A stretch of DNA of 64,000 bases from Heliocybe sulcata (taxonomy: Eukaryota > Basidiomycota > Agaricomycetes > Gloeophyllales > Gloeophyllaceae): NCBI GenBank assembly GCA_004369045.1, contig ML213521.1, forward strand, positions 133,571-197,570, read 5' to 3'. The translations under genes and the position numbers were made by a program. This document shows, one piece after another, positions 1-11,913 of the stretch. Every line of letters begins with the position of its first letter. Position 1 is the stretch's first letter. The notes beneath the pieces are model-generated. The model ran no database searches, was not told the DNA's origin, and saw only the letters and a program-made list of their open reading frames with translations.

Positions 1-1418
1 GGCCAGTGGCGCGGGAGCAAGGTCATCATAGATTGGCATAACCTGGGGTTTAGCATCCTGGCACTAAAACTGGGCGGCAGTCATCCTTTCGTCAAGCTAG
101 CGAGAAGGTCAGCATTTTGGCGGCGGTCAGTGGCGCTTGAAGTACTGACGTCGGTTCACAAAGGTTTGAAGCGACCTTTGGCCGACATGCCTACGCCCAT
201 CTCTTTGTTACGCGAGCTATGCACGATTACCTCTCCAAAGAATGGCGGCTGATGTTTGTTCGCCTTCCATTCCCGATTCAGACCTCGGACTGAATCTATA
301 CTTGCCAGCGGCCGCAAAGTGGTCCTCCACGACAGACCACCCTCGCACTTCCGCCGCGCTTCTGAATCCGAGATCCATGAGGTACGTCCCCATCCACACC
401 GTTATAACCTCTACCAAACTTCTCCTAGCTTTTCCTCCGCCTGGGCCCCTCCCTCTCCGCCCCCGCGCTCACCTGGTTCCTCCCGCCCTCCACACCTCCC
501 TACTCCACGCCCTTCACACACGTCACCGAATCTGACTCCTCCCTCACACCTCTCGCCTCCCCCTCTTTGAACATGCCCACCCTCCGCCCGGACCGCCCAG
601 CGCTCGTGGTCTCCAGCACCTCCTGGACGCAGGACGAGGACTTCTCCATCCTGCTCGCCGCGCTTGGTTTGTACGAGCAGCGCGCCAAGGAGGCAAATGG
701 GCGGTTGCCGAAGATACTGGCAGTGGTCACTGGCCGGGGTCCGTTGAAAGAGCGGTATATGAAGGAAGTGGGTAAATTGCAGGAGGAGTGGGAGTGGGTC
801 CGCTGTGTGAGTTTGTGGCTTGAGGCCGAGGATTATCCTGTGCTTTTAGGTGGGTTTCCTACCCGGGCTTAGGGGGGTGGAGTGCAGGTAATGACAGAAT
901 AATTTTAGGTTCTGCGGATCTGGGAGTGTCTCTCCATTCGAGCTCGTCAGCCTTGGATCTACCAATGAAGATTGTAGACATGTTCGGCTGCGGGCTACCG
1001 GTCTGCGCATTGGACTTCGCCTGGTAGGCGAGACTGAATTCATCCTGCCTTCCAGCATTTGACACTTGTGAAATTATAGTCTACACGAGCTCGTGCGAGA
1101 GGGCACGAACGGTCTGATATTCAAAGACGCCGCGCAATTGTCGGATCAATTGGAGGTCTGTCCCAAATGAACTTTTACAAGAACAGAATACTGATGCGTA
1201 TTAAAATGCTGCAGACGCTTTTGACATCTTTTCCGTCTTCCGAGGGCCTGGCATCGCTGCGCTCCTCGCTAGCGAAACCTCCTGATCATCCTCATGCAAC
1301 CCGCGACCTCGGGCTGACAGGATCAGAAGGCGAGCACTGGGAATGGAGTAGCTGGACAGAGAACTGGGACAAGGTGATGATGCCCCTCATCCTGCGGGAC
1401 ATACAGGGACTGTCGTGA
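1..1418 (+). CDS. ALG1: ALG1 beta-1,4-mannosyltransferase, 3' part
   Basis: This enzyme adds the first mannose to dolichol-PP-GlcNAc2 on the cytosolic face of the ER, the start of N-glycan core assembly. The reading frame is open from base 1, so the N-terminus lies outside the window. Seven exons fit in phase: 1-107, 164-253, 309-381, 429-849, 909-1023, 1080-1155 and 1215-1418. Family motifs appear in order: [32 protein letters not shown], the block [10 protein letters not shown] that opens the second Rossmann half, then [20 protein letters not shown] and [16 protein letters not shown], which form the GT33 nucleotide-sugar site. The C-terminus ends in a [12 protein letters not shown] segment. 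The 3' end is convergent with SDO1, about 130 bases away. Assignment rests on several ALG1-specific motifs and is secure. Confidence 0.95.
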
Positions 1419-1550
1419 CTGAGCAGCTCGAGTGATACGACGCGACATAAGGGGCTTCGGCAGTCCATGACGCTCGGTTTGTAGCATAACAATGCAACTG
1501 GTGTTACAAATTACAGAATTGAATGCCAACCAGGATCAAATGTCTACCAC

Positions 1551-2682
1551 TTAGCTCCCTGCAGTGGCGGTGAATGTCATGGTTTCGATCCGCCCACGTC
1601 CTTTGCACTCCTTCTGTAGCAGCTCGTTCAGGACACGGAAATGGCTGGGATCAATGAGCATCACCTGATGGAAGGAAAAGTCAATCAACTTCGCACGCAA
1701 GAAACACATACGGTATGGAAGGGAAAGGAAGGAAGAGGATAAGGCGACTCACAACCTCCCACTCCTCCTGCCCGGTTTCGTCAACCTCGATCTTCTCGGC
1801 GCCATCTACGACCTTCTCCCGCAGCCGCTTTCCGTCCGCGGTGGGCATGGTGACCCTCACACGCATCCGGGCGCGCTGGATGGGGAGTGTGGATTTCTCT
1901 TGCAGAAGCTTGATGCATTCCGAGACCTGCACAGGTTCGATGAAGAATCTGTGTCAGAATTAAATAGACAAGTGAACAATTCATTCTTACCTGGCTCTTG
2001 GCGGTCTTCTGCTGCTTCGCACTGAACCCTGCCTCGGCCATGGCCTTCTCGATCATGCCGACGGGGTACGGGCGCTGCGTCGAGGGATCCACGGATTTCT
2101 CCGCCACTAGGGTCGCGATTTCCTTGCGCAGCGACGTAAGATCGTGATCGCGCTCCTTTTCATTAACTTGGACTTCGCCTTTCTTGAGGATCTGTGAAAT
2201 AGGATAGTCCCAGTCACGTATGGACGGCGAATCGAAAGCACAAGCACGACTGACCTCCTTGACAACCTCGTCCGCGTCGGTGGTCCCGAAGGCCTTCTGG
2301 AGGTCACCATGCTTTGCAACCTCGCCTTTGGATACGTTTGTGAAGACGTTGCTAATTTGAAGAACGTCGTCCAGGTTCTTCTCGCTGTTGGGACCGCATC
2401 AGCTCAGATCGTCCGAATGATTCGAGCGCGGCAACAAACACTCCAGTTCGCCATTCCTGGACCTTGTTCTTGTAGCATGCGATCTATAGTTGCAAGACTC
2501 GTGAAAGGTCTTTAGTATATGCATGGGTTGAATACTTACTTCGAATCTTTTACCACCCTTCTTCAATCGTACTATCGATACATTGGTAAGTCTGCAGAAG
2601 TATCTCGTCAGAGGCTCCTGCTACCACGGGGATTCAGCGGACAGTTTCACTTGATCTGGTTCGAAGGTTGGTTGATGGGCAT
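1551..2682 (-). CDS. SDO1: SBDS/Sdo1 ribosome maturation protein
   Basis: Family role: Sdo1 works with the GTPase Efl1 to release eIF6 (Tif6) from late pre-60S subunits. The start MPINQPSNQIK is at 2680-2682. Exon 1 is 2651-2682 and exon 2 is 2540-2591, together giving exactly 28 codons ending GGKRFE. Later exons give the domain I block VFTNVSKGEVAKHGDL, FGTTDADEVVKEV, then domain II with NEKERDHDLTSLRKEIATLV and VDPSTQRPYPVGMIEKAM. Domain III has RARMRVRVTMP and GKRLREKV. The stop is the TTA at 1551-1553 after a last exon encoding VMLIDPSHFRVLNELLQKE. At least five introns are implied. The 5' end faces the BAR-SH3 gene across about 245 bases, probably a shared promoter. Confidence 0.94.
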
Positions 2683-2926
2683 CGCGGTCGTAGAGTCAGT
2701 ACAAATTACAAGTCGAGCACCAGTCTGGCAATATATAAGGCTACAGGTGAAGGAGAGTCAAGTACAGTCAGGTTCTAATAGTAGAGTGTTTATAACGGTA
2801 CCGCCGGCACATCAGCTTACATAAATGACGCTGGTCCATTATCGACGGATCCAGGAGGCACTGCTCTCGCTAGTCCTTGCCGCTGCGGTGTCGTATCGTG
2901 CATAAGCTCTGTTACTCGCTGCCAGC

Positions 2927-4810
2927 ATGAAGGGCTTTACTAAGGCTATCAAGCGGTGCGCAGAACAGAACGTGTCAGTTTGCCATGTCATTGACAAGAT
3001 GCGGCCAGGACACCGCACATGGTGACCACGAAGGTCGGCATGTCGAAAAGTATGTGGTTATTTACCTACGCGTTGATGCCATGAATTGAATTACGTCGAC
3101 TATATCTCCCTGACCTACTCGGACGTGAACGCCAGAATCTGTTGATCCGGAGTTCGAGGATTACCAACGTCGCTTCGCAAGTCTGGAGCAGGCTACGGAG
3201 AAGCTGATGAAGGACACCAAGGCATTCACAGATGCTGTCAACCGTACGTACACTCCAAAGAGACTAGTATGCATATATCTGATTAACTCATTTCCTCTTC
3301 GCTGTCACAACCGACACACATCTCATCAGATCTCTTCATGGCCGGGGCATCCTTCTCTACCCACTTCTCCACAATCTTCCACCCTATCGCCGGAGAATAT
3401 GACCTTCTCGGCAAGCACCCTGATTGCGCGCACACTGTCAAGAACGTGGACCCGTACAGTCAGGCTTGCGAGGAGCTGCGGTCCGCTGTGTCTCCGGAGC
3501 TTGAGTTGATTGAGAGCAGGATCGCAGGGCCATTGAAGGAGTATCAGGGTGTCCTGAAGACAATCCGTAAGACTATGACGAAGCGAGAACATAAGGTGTG
3601 CACTGGATCCGCATATCGCTATGTGTCGCGATGACATAGCTAACATCATCAATCAACAGCTCGTAGATTACGATCGATTTAATAACTCCTTAACCAAACT
3701 TCGCGATAAGAAGGAGAAATCATTGAGCGATGAGAAGAATCTGTTCAAGGTATGGTCAAAGAAACTTCATTCTGGACTACAATGCTTACTTCATCTTGTA
3801 TGGAATGTCCGTTAGTTAGAGCAAGACTTCGAGAATGCCTCTACAGAGTACGACTATGTCAATACTGCTCTGAAGAACGATCTGCCCCGCTTTATGATGA
3901 TGTCCACGCAGTTCATTGATCCCTTATTCCATTCCTTTTTCTACATGCAGTGCGTACTATCCAAAAGGCAGACGTCCGCGCACTTCGTCGGCTAACCATT
4001 TCCCCAGATTAAATATTTTCTACCTTCTCCTTGAGAAGATCCAAGAATTTTCGGAAGGCAAGTACGACACGTCCGTGACCGGCGCCCAGATTGCAGAGGA
4101 GTACGAGACAAAGCGGTCAGACGCATGGGAAACCATCGAAAGCCTGCACATCACGCAGCGGATCGTCTCCACCTGTAAGCATATCCTCTTCTTCAGCCCC
4201 CTCACCGTTACTCACCAGAAAACAGCCAAGATGGTCCAACAGGCCCGTTCCAACGGCGGCCTGTCCCCTTCCTCCTCTGCCCTGGGCCGCTCCGCCTCTG
4301 CGACCTCCTCTGGGTCATCAGCCTCCCGTACAATGCCTCCCTCCCGTGCCGCCTCCAGCGTAGGGTACAAGAAGGCTCCCCCTCCGCCCCCGGGAGCAAA
4401 GGCAGCTGCCGAACCAGCGCCACCCCCATACTCACCTCCTGCTAGTGCCGCTGCCGCTGCTGCCAAGAGGGCTCCGCCGCCGCCACTACCTCTGAAGCCT
4501 AAGCCAAAGGTAGAGCCGCCTGTGCAGTATGTCGTGGCGCTGTATGATTTCGAGGCGCAGGCGAGTGACATTCACGTCTTAATTGATTTGCTCAGCTGAT
4601 CATATACTGCACCGATCATCAGGCGGATGGAGATCTGAGCTTTAACCAAGGCGATCGGATAGAGCTCGTGGAGAGGACTGAGAACCAGGAGGACTGGTGG
4701 ACGGGCCGCGTTGACGGTCGGCAGGGTGTCTTCCCTGGTAAGAGAACGATTTTCTTGCAATATAACTCTCGCTTACCTCTCCTGCAGGAAACTACGTTCA
4801 AGAAGCTTGA
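2927..4810 (+). CDS. BAR-SH3 amphiphysin-like protein (Rvs167/Hob1 type)
   Basis: The family binds and bends membranes at endocytic actin patches. The start MKGFTKAIKR at 2927 is split by an intron before TPHMVTTKVGMSKK, then SVDPEFEDYQRRF and LEQATEKLMKDTKAF, a typical N-BAR opening. The BAR domain continues through exons at about 3338-3597, 3661-3749, 3817-3950 and 4007-4174. A low-complexity Pro/Ala/Ser linker (4230-4515, including KKAPPPPPGAKAA) leads to an SH3 domain: VVALYDFEAQADGDLSFNQG, then DRIELVERT and WWTGRVDGRQGVFPGNYV. The stop is at 4808-4810, with the last 22 bases of coding sequence on their own exon. Domain order and length match fungal Rvs167/Hob1. I leave the symbol blank because basidiomycetes carry more than one such gene. 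Confidence 0.92.
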
Positions 4811-5991
4811 TGTGTGATTCTGCGTTGTCAGGACGTTATACAGCGCAGAGAGACCGAGAACATTGGTTATTCTAATATTTTGCTTTCCATGCATACTACG
4901 ATAGGATTATTATGGTTTATTTCGTTTCTCTCCGTTTCTTCTCACTATCCTTTGGACGCTCTCGGAATGTCCGATGGATGTAGTGGATGGCCCTTGGCAA
5001 TGCAGCGTCACGTCGGTGGAGCTATACCTTCGCGCTATGGCACTCGCGGTGCAATATAAGCCGGAATCTGTCCCCCGAGGGTCACACCGGGTGCTTAGGA
5101 AGCGGCGTCTGGTTCCTCAAGAGGGGGCGAGAACGGCGACCCTTGACGTGCATGCCTTTGTATGATAGCCCCACGCCCCCCTCCATAAGGTCGAAGTGGC
5201 AGGTATCCAAGTATATCATCCAAATTAGGCAAGTCTTTAAGAACGTCAGCAGACGCGCTGCGAGGAGGGTTGTGGGACTCACTATTTATGTACAACAATA
5301 TCCAGGTTCTAACGAAACTATCGGCTGATTGTAAGTGCGTTAATCGGAGCTTTGGATCTTCGTATCCGGACCCGGACGCGATACGTGAAAATCCGGTTAT
5401 GTAGATGACTTTCACTGGTGTGAACAGAGGGGTCCCCGCCTTCGTCAGATGCCAGCAGATGCCGTATTGCCCACTCGGTCTATTATTCCAAATAGCTGCA
5501 GCTTATAAGCAATGCGTGGGGTCCCTCCATTTCACTCCAACGTGAGTCGTATGTGATACTCGCGTGTTGTACTCCCCACATACATTCAATCGCTCGGATA
5601 CGCTTCGAATGGGCGCTATAGTCGCGTTCCTCTGCGCTCGCATGCGAGGCTGCCGGCCAGACCCTCATTCAAGGTAGCCGCGAAGCGGGTCTGGACCCCC
5701 TTCAGCTTCGTGTAAATCACGCGTACTTCGGCTGATAGACGTGACCAGGTTGTCCAACATAGGCTGATACATAGATACACACCTTCATCCTGAGTTCATA
5801 GCCGACACGGCACCAATTATGAAAAGCGTCATGAGCTCATAGGAGCCGCACGTACGCGGTCCAACCTGCTGGCCCTTCCATACCCGCGGAAGCAATCTTA
5901 CCTCCAGAAACATCTCCCATGGCCGGAATGGAGCAGCGTGGATCACAATCTGATAAGGACATTCGCATGAAGGCGGGTAAGTAGGGCATAC
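4811..5991. other. gene-free stretch
   Basis: This is the 3' flank of the BAR-SH3 gene. Open frames here are at most about 110 codons, overlap one another on both strands and match no family I know. I see no RNA gene. The right edge is the 6-bp target duplication of the inverted-repeat element. Confidence 0.5.
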
Positions 5992-6659
5992 TAGGACCCG
6001 GGTGACTACCATATATGTCTGTCGGAGTTTTTGCATTTTTGAGGGCGAAAAATTGGCCGTATGTCTGTCGGAAATAGCATTTTTGAGTCCCTCCGCCGGC
6101 TCGCGCAGCCTGATGTCTGTCGGAATATAGCATTTTTGAGGCCGCTTGCGTGGCTCAGTTAACCTTCTCGGCCCACATCCCGGCCAATATTGTTACGCAC
6201 GCTCAGACTCTCGTTTGCCTTTTTCATCTTTCCACAGCCTGAGCTTGATTCTCATGTTCACCAGATTCGGAACATTCAGCTTCTAAGAAGTGGCCTTCCA
6301 TGCCTCCTACCCAACGCCGAAACTAAGATCAACGGCACGGCTCTGAATGCATACGGAGCACGATTACAGAATGAAGCGGATGATGCAGGCGATAGGGATT
6401 TCTGTGTTTTCTTCCTGGATAGTACCGCTAGCTGGAGGCACAGATGAGGCGGTCAACGCTACGGTAGATGGAGGTGCTTTTGAGCTGCTATGTACGTATG
6501 CACGCATCTGCGTAAACGCGTGACAAATCCTCGTGACATTCTGTGACACTGTGACATGTCTGTCGGAAATAGCATTTTTCAGGCCTGAATCGTCGCATTT
6601 TTGAGGCCGATTTGAGGCCTTTTTCCCGACAGACATACATAGTAGTCACCCGGGTCCTG
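5992..6659. mobile_element. non-autonomous TIR transposon, copy 1 (668 bp)
   Basis: The ends are inverted repeats of 34 bases with three mismatches: the left end begins TAGGACCCGGGTGACTAC and the right end, read inward, begins CAGGACCCGGGTGACTAC. The flanks carry an exact 6-base duplication GCATAC (5986-5991 and 6660-6665). Inside, TGTCTGTCGG recurs at 6016, 6062, 6114 and 6557 in the same orientation and once inverted at 6626. Most copies are followed by GCATTTTTGAGG or a close variant. There is no transposase frame, so it would need to be mobilised in trans. Superfamily is not assigned. A 6-bp duplication with sub-terminal repeats is compatible with several cut-and-paste groups, including KDZ-type elements of basidiomycetes, but nothing here proves this. 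Confidence 0.85.
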
Positions 6660-7988
6660 GCATACTATAGGAGCACAGGAGCTTAAAATTGTCTCGGACC
6701 GCGCTTTCCTAACACGCCCTAGTGATGTAACTTGAAGTTGCGTATATCTTTAGACCATGAGAACCAAGCGGCGTTTGTTTGATTGATAAACGCACCTTCC
6801 TTCGTGCCTTGCAAAGCAGCACCCCAATAGACCCGCGCGGCTAACCGAAGACTGAATCGCGATGCGTGATGCAATTCAAAGTCAGCGGAGTTCTGGAAGT
6901 ATGAGTTCCGGACTCGAGGCCGAAGGCGGGGTATACAGGAACGGAGAGATCTTGATAAGGGTGAAATGCAGTGCGGTATTCGCGGCCTTTCGAAAGCTGA
7001 GTAGCGAGACAGCATTAGCACTACGACATATGAAACCTAGGCTCAAAGACTGTAGTGAAGATAGCACGCAGTAACATAGAGAAAACCGGACGCGGCAAAG
7101 GACGTACCACCTGGACGGACCTCCGCGGGCACAATCTCGTGTGATTATTGCGGCCGTACTGGTTGCAAGAGGTCAGGAGGTACGCACTTTAAATGTCGGA
7201 CCCGTCGATCTGGAGAGAGTATGGCACCCCGCGACCAACCTGCTGGCGTCGAGTGGGACACGTCACGCACACGGACCCAGTGGTCATCGCCTTAGTCCAG
7301 GCAGCCTCCGCATCGGGAGCAAACATAACGGGTCTGAGAACCAGGTCCTTGGATGCTGAGAAGCGTTTGAACAAATCTACAGAAATGCCGTGGACGCCTC
7401 GGTGGCACATGTAACCCGGACGCTCGTAACCTAAGTGGGAGTAAGGAACCTATTTGGCTAATCTGATAGGGAAACAGTCTAATCACCTTCTCGGCTGCGA
7501 ATTCCCATAAACCTTGGTATGCCTGGTTACTCCGAGCCGGGCTATGTTGCAGCGAAGAGCCAACGGAGAAATCAATAGACACTCTAGAACGCGTAGCCGT
7601 GGGAATGGCAGCTGCAAAAGCACGGTCAGTAATGGGACATAGCGAGATGAATGAGCAGGAAGGAGACCAAACGTGTCTCGGTATCGCGCGGGTGTAAGAT
7701 TCCTAAAGGCCGCAGGCCATATGAAGCAATGAGGGAACTGAACTGCGAACTGGGTAACCGTCGACCGTGAAGCACATCCGAATAGCTGGAGCGGGAACGG
7801 AAGTAGAAGAACCGGAGAAACTCTGTTCTTCTTGCATAAGGGCCGACCATCCTCATTAGCACGAAGCACGAGAAAAGGAACTCAGTCTGGCCTTTCTTAG
7901 CGCCAAAAGTGGGTGCAGAAGGCGAGCTCCGGATCTGCACTGACTTTCGAGGTAATGCAGGATGGAGGCAGGCTCCATGGAATTGGTA
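6660..7988. other. gene-free stretch
   Basis: Open frames of up to about 128 codons occur on both strands but overlap and show no recognisable domain. It lies downstream of clpP, which is transcribed towards it. I cannot support any gene here. Confidence 0.45.
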
Positions 7989-9201
7989 TTAACCATCGGT
8001 ATCTGTAATAGGCCTCTTCTCCAGGATACCGTCAACAATCCCAAAGTCAAGAGCTTCTTGAGCTATAATAGACGCAACAGTAAGTGGTATGACAGGCATG
8101 CGAATGCAGGGGCACGGACCCGTTAAGAAGTAGTCCCGTTCTAGAGCTCTCTCTGCGCATCATATCGGTCAGTCAGTAACCAGTAGGCGATACACCGGAG
8201 AGCAACCCGAGCGCGGAGTCATGAAAGGAACTCACCGAACCGCTGCAGGCCGTCTGCTTCGCTCTCGCCTTCTTTGCCGCAGTGCCGTTGATATATGCGC
8301 GTTAATACTTCCCTCACACGAAGAATCTCCTTGGCGTGTATCGCTATGTCGGAAGCTTGACCCGAAGCCCCTCCCGAGGGTTCTGATAAGATAGCGTAAG
8401 GTCACGGGTCACTTATATCGAAAAGGACGTCTTTCTGGAGTGTACGCACGGTGAATCATGATGCTGGCGTGGGGAAGGCAGTGTCTCCGGCCGCGTTCTC
8501 CTGAATTCAAAGTAGAGCCAGATCACCATTGCATCGAAAATAGCACGGACCTGCGGCGAGTAATAGAGATCCCATGGAACATGCTTGTCCCACACAATAC
8601 GTGTGAATGGGTGATGAAACGTACTGCGCTCCATAAGTTCAGAGTACTGCCAGCCAGGCAACAAATGGGATGCCGACCTGCATCTATATAATGCATTGCA
8701 GAGAAGTTATACGACACAGGATGGGAAGAGCTTACTGTATCATAGATGGCTAAGCCGGCTGTGACACTTCCTCCGGGCGAGTTGATGTACAAATGGATAG
8801 GCTTCGACGAATCCTCCGCTTCCAGAAATAACAGTTGTGCAACCGTCAAGGCTGACCCTTCGTCACGTATCTGTCTCATATCCGCACAATCAGCTGGTTG
8901 TCCGGGTGAAGACTCTGCACGTACTGGACCATACAACATGATCACGCGTTCGCGCAGTAAGCGGGAGAAAATATCGTACGACCGTTCGCCTCTACCCTGA
9001 TAAATTCACTCCGTCATGTCTATCATGAACATTGGATTAAGACTGACTCACAGTCTGTTCAATAACTATTGGAACCAAATTCGCTTCAGGCGCAGGAGAC
9101 CAGTTGGTGCCTCCTGCCAACGGATGGAAGCGCCTGAGACTTGTCCTAGACGTAGCCCTTGCAGCCACCGCAGCATGTCTTAAGGCATGCCCTCGTAACA
9201 T
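7989..9201 (-). CDS. clpP: mitochondrial ATP-dependent Clp protease subunit ClpP
   Basis: ClpP is a serine peptidase (S14) forming the heptameric proteolytic ring that partners ClpX in the mitochondrial matrix. I chose the Met at 9201 because the following [18 protein letters not shown] is a basic, Ala-rich presequence. Core motifs: [52 protein letters not shown], then [30 protein letters not shown] (catalytic Ser), [16 protein letters not shown] (catalytic His), [18 protein letters not shown] and [16 protein letters not shown]. The residues MQ sit on a separate 6-base exon at 8678-8683, between a 52-base and a 54-base intron. The usual stretch around the Ser reads GQACSMGS rather than GQAASMGS. 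The stop is at 7989-7991. It is divergent from the Brl1-like gene across 191 bases. Confidence 0.93.
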
Positions 9202-9392
9202 TCTAGAGAGTATCGCAAGCAGCGGCGGCGATGTTGTGGCGGGATGCAAGCTGCAGCTTTCGTCGACGCGAAGCATCCCAATGCAGTAATTAAATGCACG
9301 TGATGTACGCGTCGACCGACGGCACCCACGAGCCACGACTGTTCCTTCTGCCAACTGCCAACGAGCCTTTACTCTGTCCACTGGTTTGAACA
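9202..9392. promoter_or_regulatory. shared divergent promoter of clpP and the Brl1-like gene
   Basis: Only 191 bases separate the two start codons, which point away from each other, so both promoters must lie here or overlap the 5' coding ends. I see no clear TATA box. Confidence 0.5.
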
Positions 9393-10810
9393 ATGTCGCG
9401 CATACTGCGCTCGCAGCGCTCAACGGAAGCCCCGATGGACTTCCAGTTCACATCGAGACCAAGCAGTAACATGAAGCCTGTGTGGGCAAGACCAGAGGAA
9501 GACAGTGGCTCTCCTCGAAAACGTGTGTGAAGATATATTGCTTCTATTGAATTTGTGGGCGACCGGAATTTAGGGCCACACATTGACTCGAATCCTCCTT
9601 CGCCCCTCTTCCCAAGCGCACCTCGGCAGACTTTCGGGCCAAACAACAATGTACCATTCATATTCCAGACACCCCCACCTCATAGCGAACCATCTCATCC
9701 ATGGGCACCCCCACCAAACTTTTCGCCATCAAAGGCGTTTCCGTCCGTGGAACAGCCGGATGTGAAAGACGTCGATATGGCGGAGTTGACGCCGCCGCGA
9801 GCAGAGGAACAGAAGTCGGGTGGCTCGGGAGCAAGGGCTATTGCGACCGGTGCTATGAGGAGAGTCTTCAAGGCTAGGCAGAAGACTCGGGAACGTAGTA
9901 GACTTGCCATGTCTCGCAAGCCCGCGCAAAGCGAAGACGAGGCCAGTGGCAGCGGGAGTGAGGATGAGAGCGCTGTACGTGCACGATCGCCCTTCCCGCA
10001 AAACTTGTCAAATCACTACACCCTCAACATGCCTGCTCCTGCACCTCCCAAGTCCGATACACCTTATGTCTTGATCGGGTAAGTCTGTCAATCCACTCCG
10101 CCAGCACTACTCCTAATTGCTCCCAGATACACGCAATTCGTCTTCAATTCCGCCCTTGTCCTCATCTTTCTGTACCTACTGGTGCAGTTTATTCTGACAG
10201 TGCAGCGGGACGTAGAAGAACGCATATCGGAATATTCCAGAGGTAAGTCGACATCTATCGGGCTCTGACGCATCCCACTGACATCTCCGTGCAGATATCA
10301 TGCAGGAGATCACATCATGTGCCCTCCAGTACCGGAACAACCTGTGCGAGACCAACCCTATTCCGGCGATGGCCCATCAATGTGCCTCCTGGGAGACCTG
10401 CATGAATCGCGATCCCAGCAAGGTCGGACGGGCGCGGGTCGGTGCCGAACTTATTGCAGAAGTGATCAACGGCTTTGTCGAGCCGATCAGCTGGAAGACA
10501 CTGGTAGACCCATCTGGTGTTGCCGCGGAGCTTCCAAGCTAACCACTTTTTGCCTTTCCAGATATTTGTCGTCACATCTATTTCCTTCTTCACTATATTT
10601 GCCAACACCGTCTTTAACTTCTACCTCAGACAATATGCACCTGTTCCTCCAAGCCAGAACCACCCTCACCAGCCGTCTTTCCCAGCCATGCCTCCTCCAC
10701 AGCGATACTACTCTCCAGCACCAGGTTGGGACGTGGACGATGAGGAGCCTCGGACTCCGAGTAGAAGGCGAAGACTTCTTGAAGGCGGCCCAGGTGCAAA
10801 AGCCAAGTGA
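9393..10810 (+). CDS. Brl1/Brr6-like nuclear envelope protein
   Basis: The family (Brr6/Brl1 C-terminal domain) spans the nuclear envelope twice with a disulphide-rich lumenal loop and helps nuclear pore assembly and membrane lipid balance. Translation starts at 9393 (MSRILRSQRS). A 51-base intron at 9523-9573 joins SPRKR to PHIDSNPPSPL. A disordered Ser/Pro region follows, then TM1 (YTQFVFNSALVLIFLYLLVQ), the Cys-bearing loop with ITSCALQYRNNLC and HQCASWETCMNRDPS, VGAELIAEVINGFVEPISWK, and TM2 (FVVTSISFFTIFANTVF). Four conserved cysteines of the loop are present. The C-tail ends LLEGGPGAKAK and stops at 10808-10810. Which of the two paralogues it corresponds to cannot be told from one sequence. 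Confidence 0.92.
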
Positions 10811-11502
10811 AAGGCCTCCGACGCCTTCGCAGTCGATTATCCTATATGTTGCGCTATGTATTGAGGTGCTGCGGCACAGTAAGCATCCTCGTGTTGCCAT
10901 ATTATTGGATATCACTATCTCGCATTGTTATAGCATAACTTTCTTTGACCGCACACACGGAACCGGCCAGCCATCTAAACACTGCACGCCGCTGCGCCTA
11001 TTGGATAGACAGGTCCAGATCCATCATCTCATAGATTGGCTTTGCCCAATACGAGCGTGTGTTCGGCGTTCAAGCTTTCGTGCCCATCAACACCATCAGT
11101 CCTCATGGCGCGGAGTCTGACAGGTCATCCTGCGGCGTATCTGACACCCTGGGCCTCGGGGAGGATGTGAGATGTCCGAGTCTGTGTATGTCAGATAGAT
11201 GCATGACGACAGACAAGGGCGGGGTCTTTTTGATGATGGTTATTGTCGCCTAGCTGTCGTATCGCCAGCTTCCGGCGAGCGGTTTATGTCCGATGGTACC
11301 CGAGAATCAGATTTCTATTTCAAACTGCGGTAGAAAACCAAGGATATTATGTAGATGACCGGAGACATGAAACAGACATTCCGTCTAACCCGCGATAACT
11401 ATGAACGATGAGAGGCATCCCTTGGGTGGCGCAGCAGCCAAACACGCTCGGTAGGGGGACTTGAATGGAGGCGAAACCGAGTGGCTCGGAACAAAGCCAT
11501 TG
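10811..11502. other. intergenic stretch between convergent genes
   Basis: 3' flanks of the Brl1-like gene (+) and the SERF-like gene (-). Frames here are short and unconvincing; nothing else is seen. Confidence 0.5.
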
Positions 11503-11913
11503 CTATTTGCCGCCTCCTGCCGCTCCTTCTTTAGCCTCCAGAGCTTTCTGCATAGCAAGTGGAGTCACGACAATGCAAATGGGAGGGTGAGAGCGCCGGG
11601 CGCTTACCTTCTGCTTCTCTCTCAAAATTTGAGCGTCCCTGCACAGAGCAGACCCGACAGTATCAGAAACACAGCGCAGCCTCACAGCACAGTGATAACT
11701 CACCGCTCTTTCCGCTGCTCCACGCTCATCCCTTCCTTAGGCTTGCCTTTGCCGGACGCTGCGGCTTTCTTCGCAGCCTTTTCACGGGCGCGCTCACGTT
11801 GATCACCACCTGATTGCCATTATCGGCGCAGAAGCATGTGACAGAAAGCAGAGTCTAGATGTGAATCGACACAGCTCGAGATCGACGAGGAATAGGAACA
11901 GCTCACGAGTCAT
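11503..11913 (-). CDS. SERF/4F5-family small protein
   Basis: A highly charged protein of about 62 residues split over four exons. Exon 1 holds only MT plus one base (ATGACTC, 11907-11913). The acceptor then gives RGDQRERAREKAAKKAAA, the family opening (MTRGNQRE in relatives). The next part is SGKGKPKEGMSVEQRKERD and AQILREKQKKALEAKEG, ending AAGGGK with the stop at 11503-11505. The family is small, Lys/Glu rich and disordered; animal SERF proteins modify amyloid aggregation, and a nucleolar or RNA-binding role has been proposed. The function in fungi is uncertain. The assignment rests on the conserved N-terminal block and the exon phases fitting together. Confidence 0.85.

Noticed and set aside
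4148-4599. Extra residues between ITQRIVST and KMVQQA in the BAR-SH3 gene, and an early stop near 4599
   Set aside because: Both are unspliced introns; removal gives a continuous BAR-linker-SH3 protein.
10317-11120. 267-codon plus-strand frame across the end of the Brl1-like gene
   Set aside because: It overlaps the Brl1-like exons in another frame and has no recognisable features.
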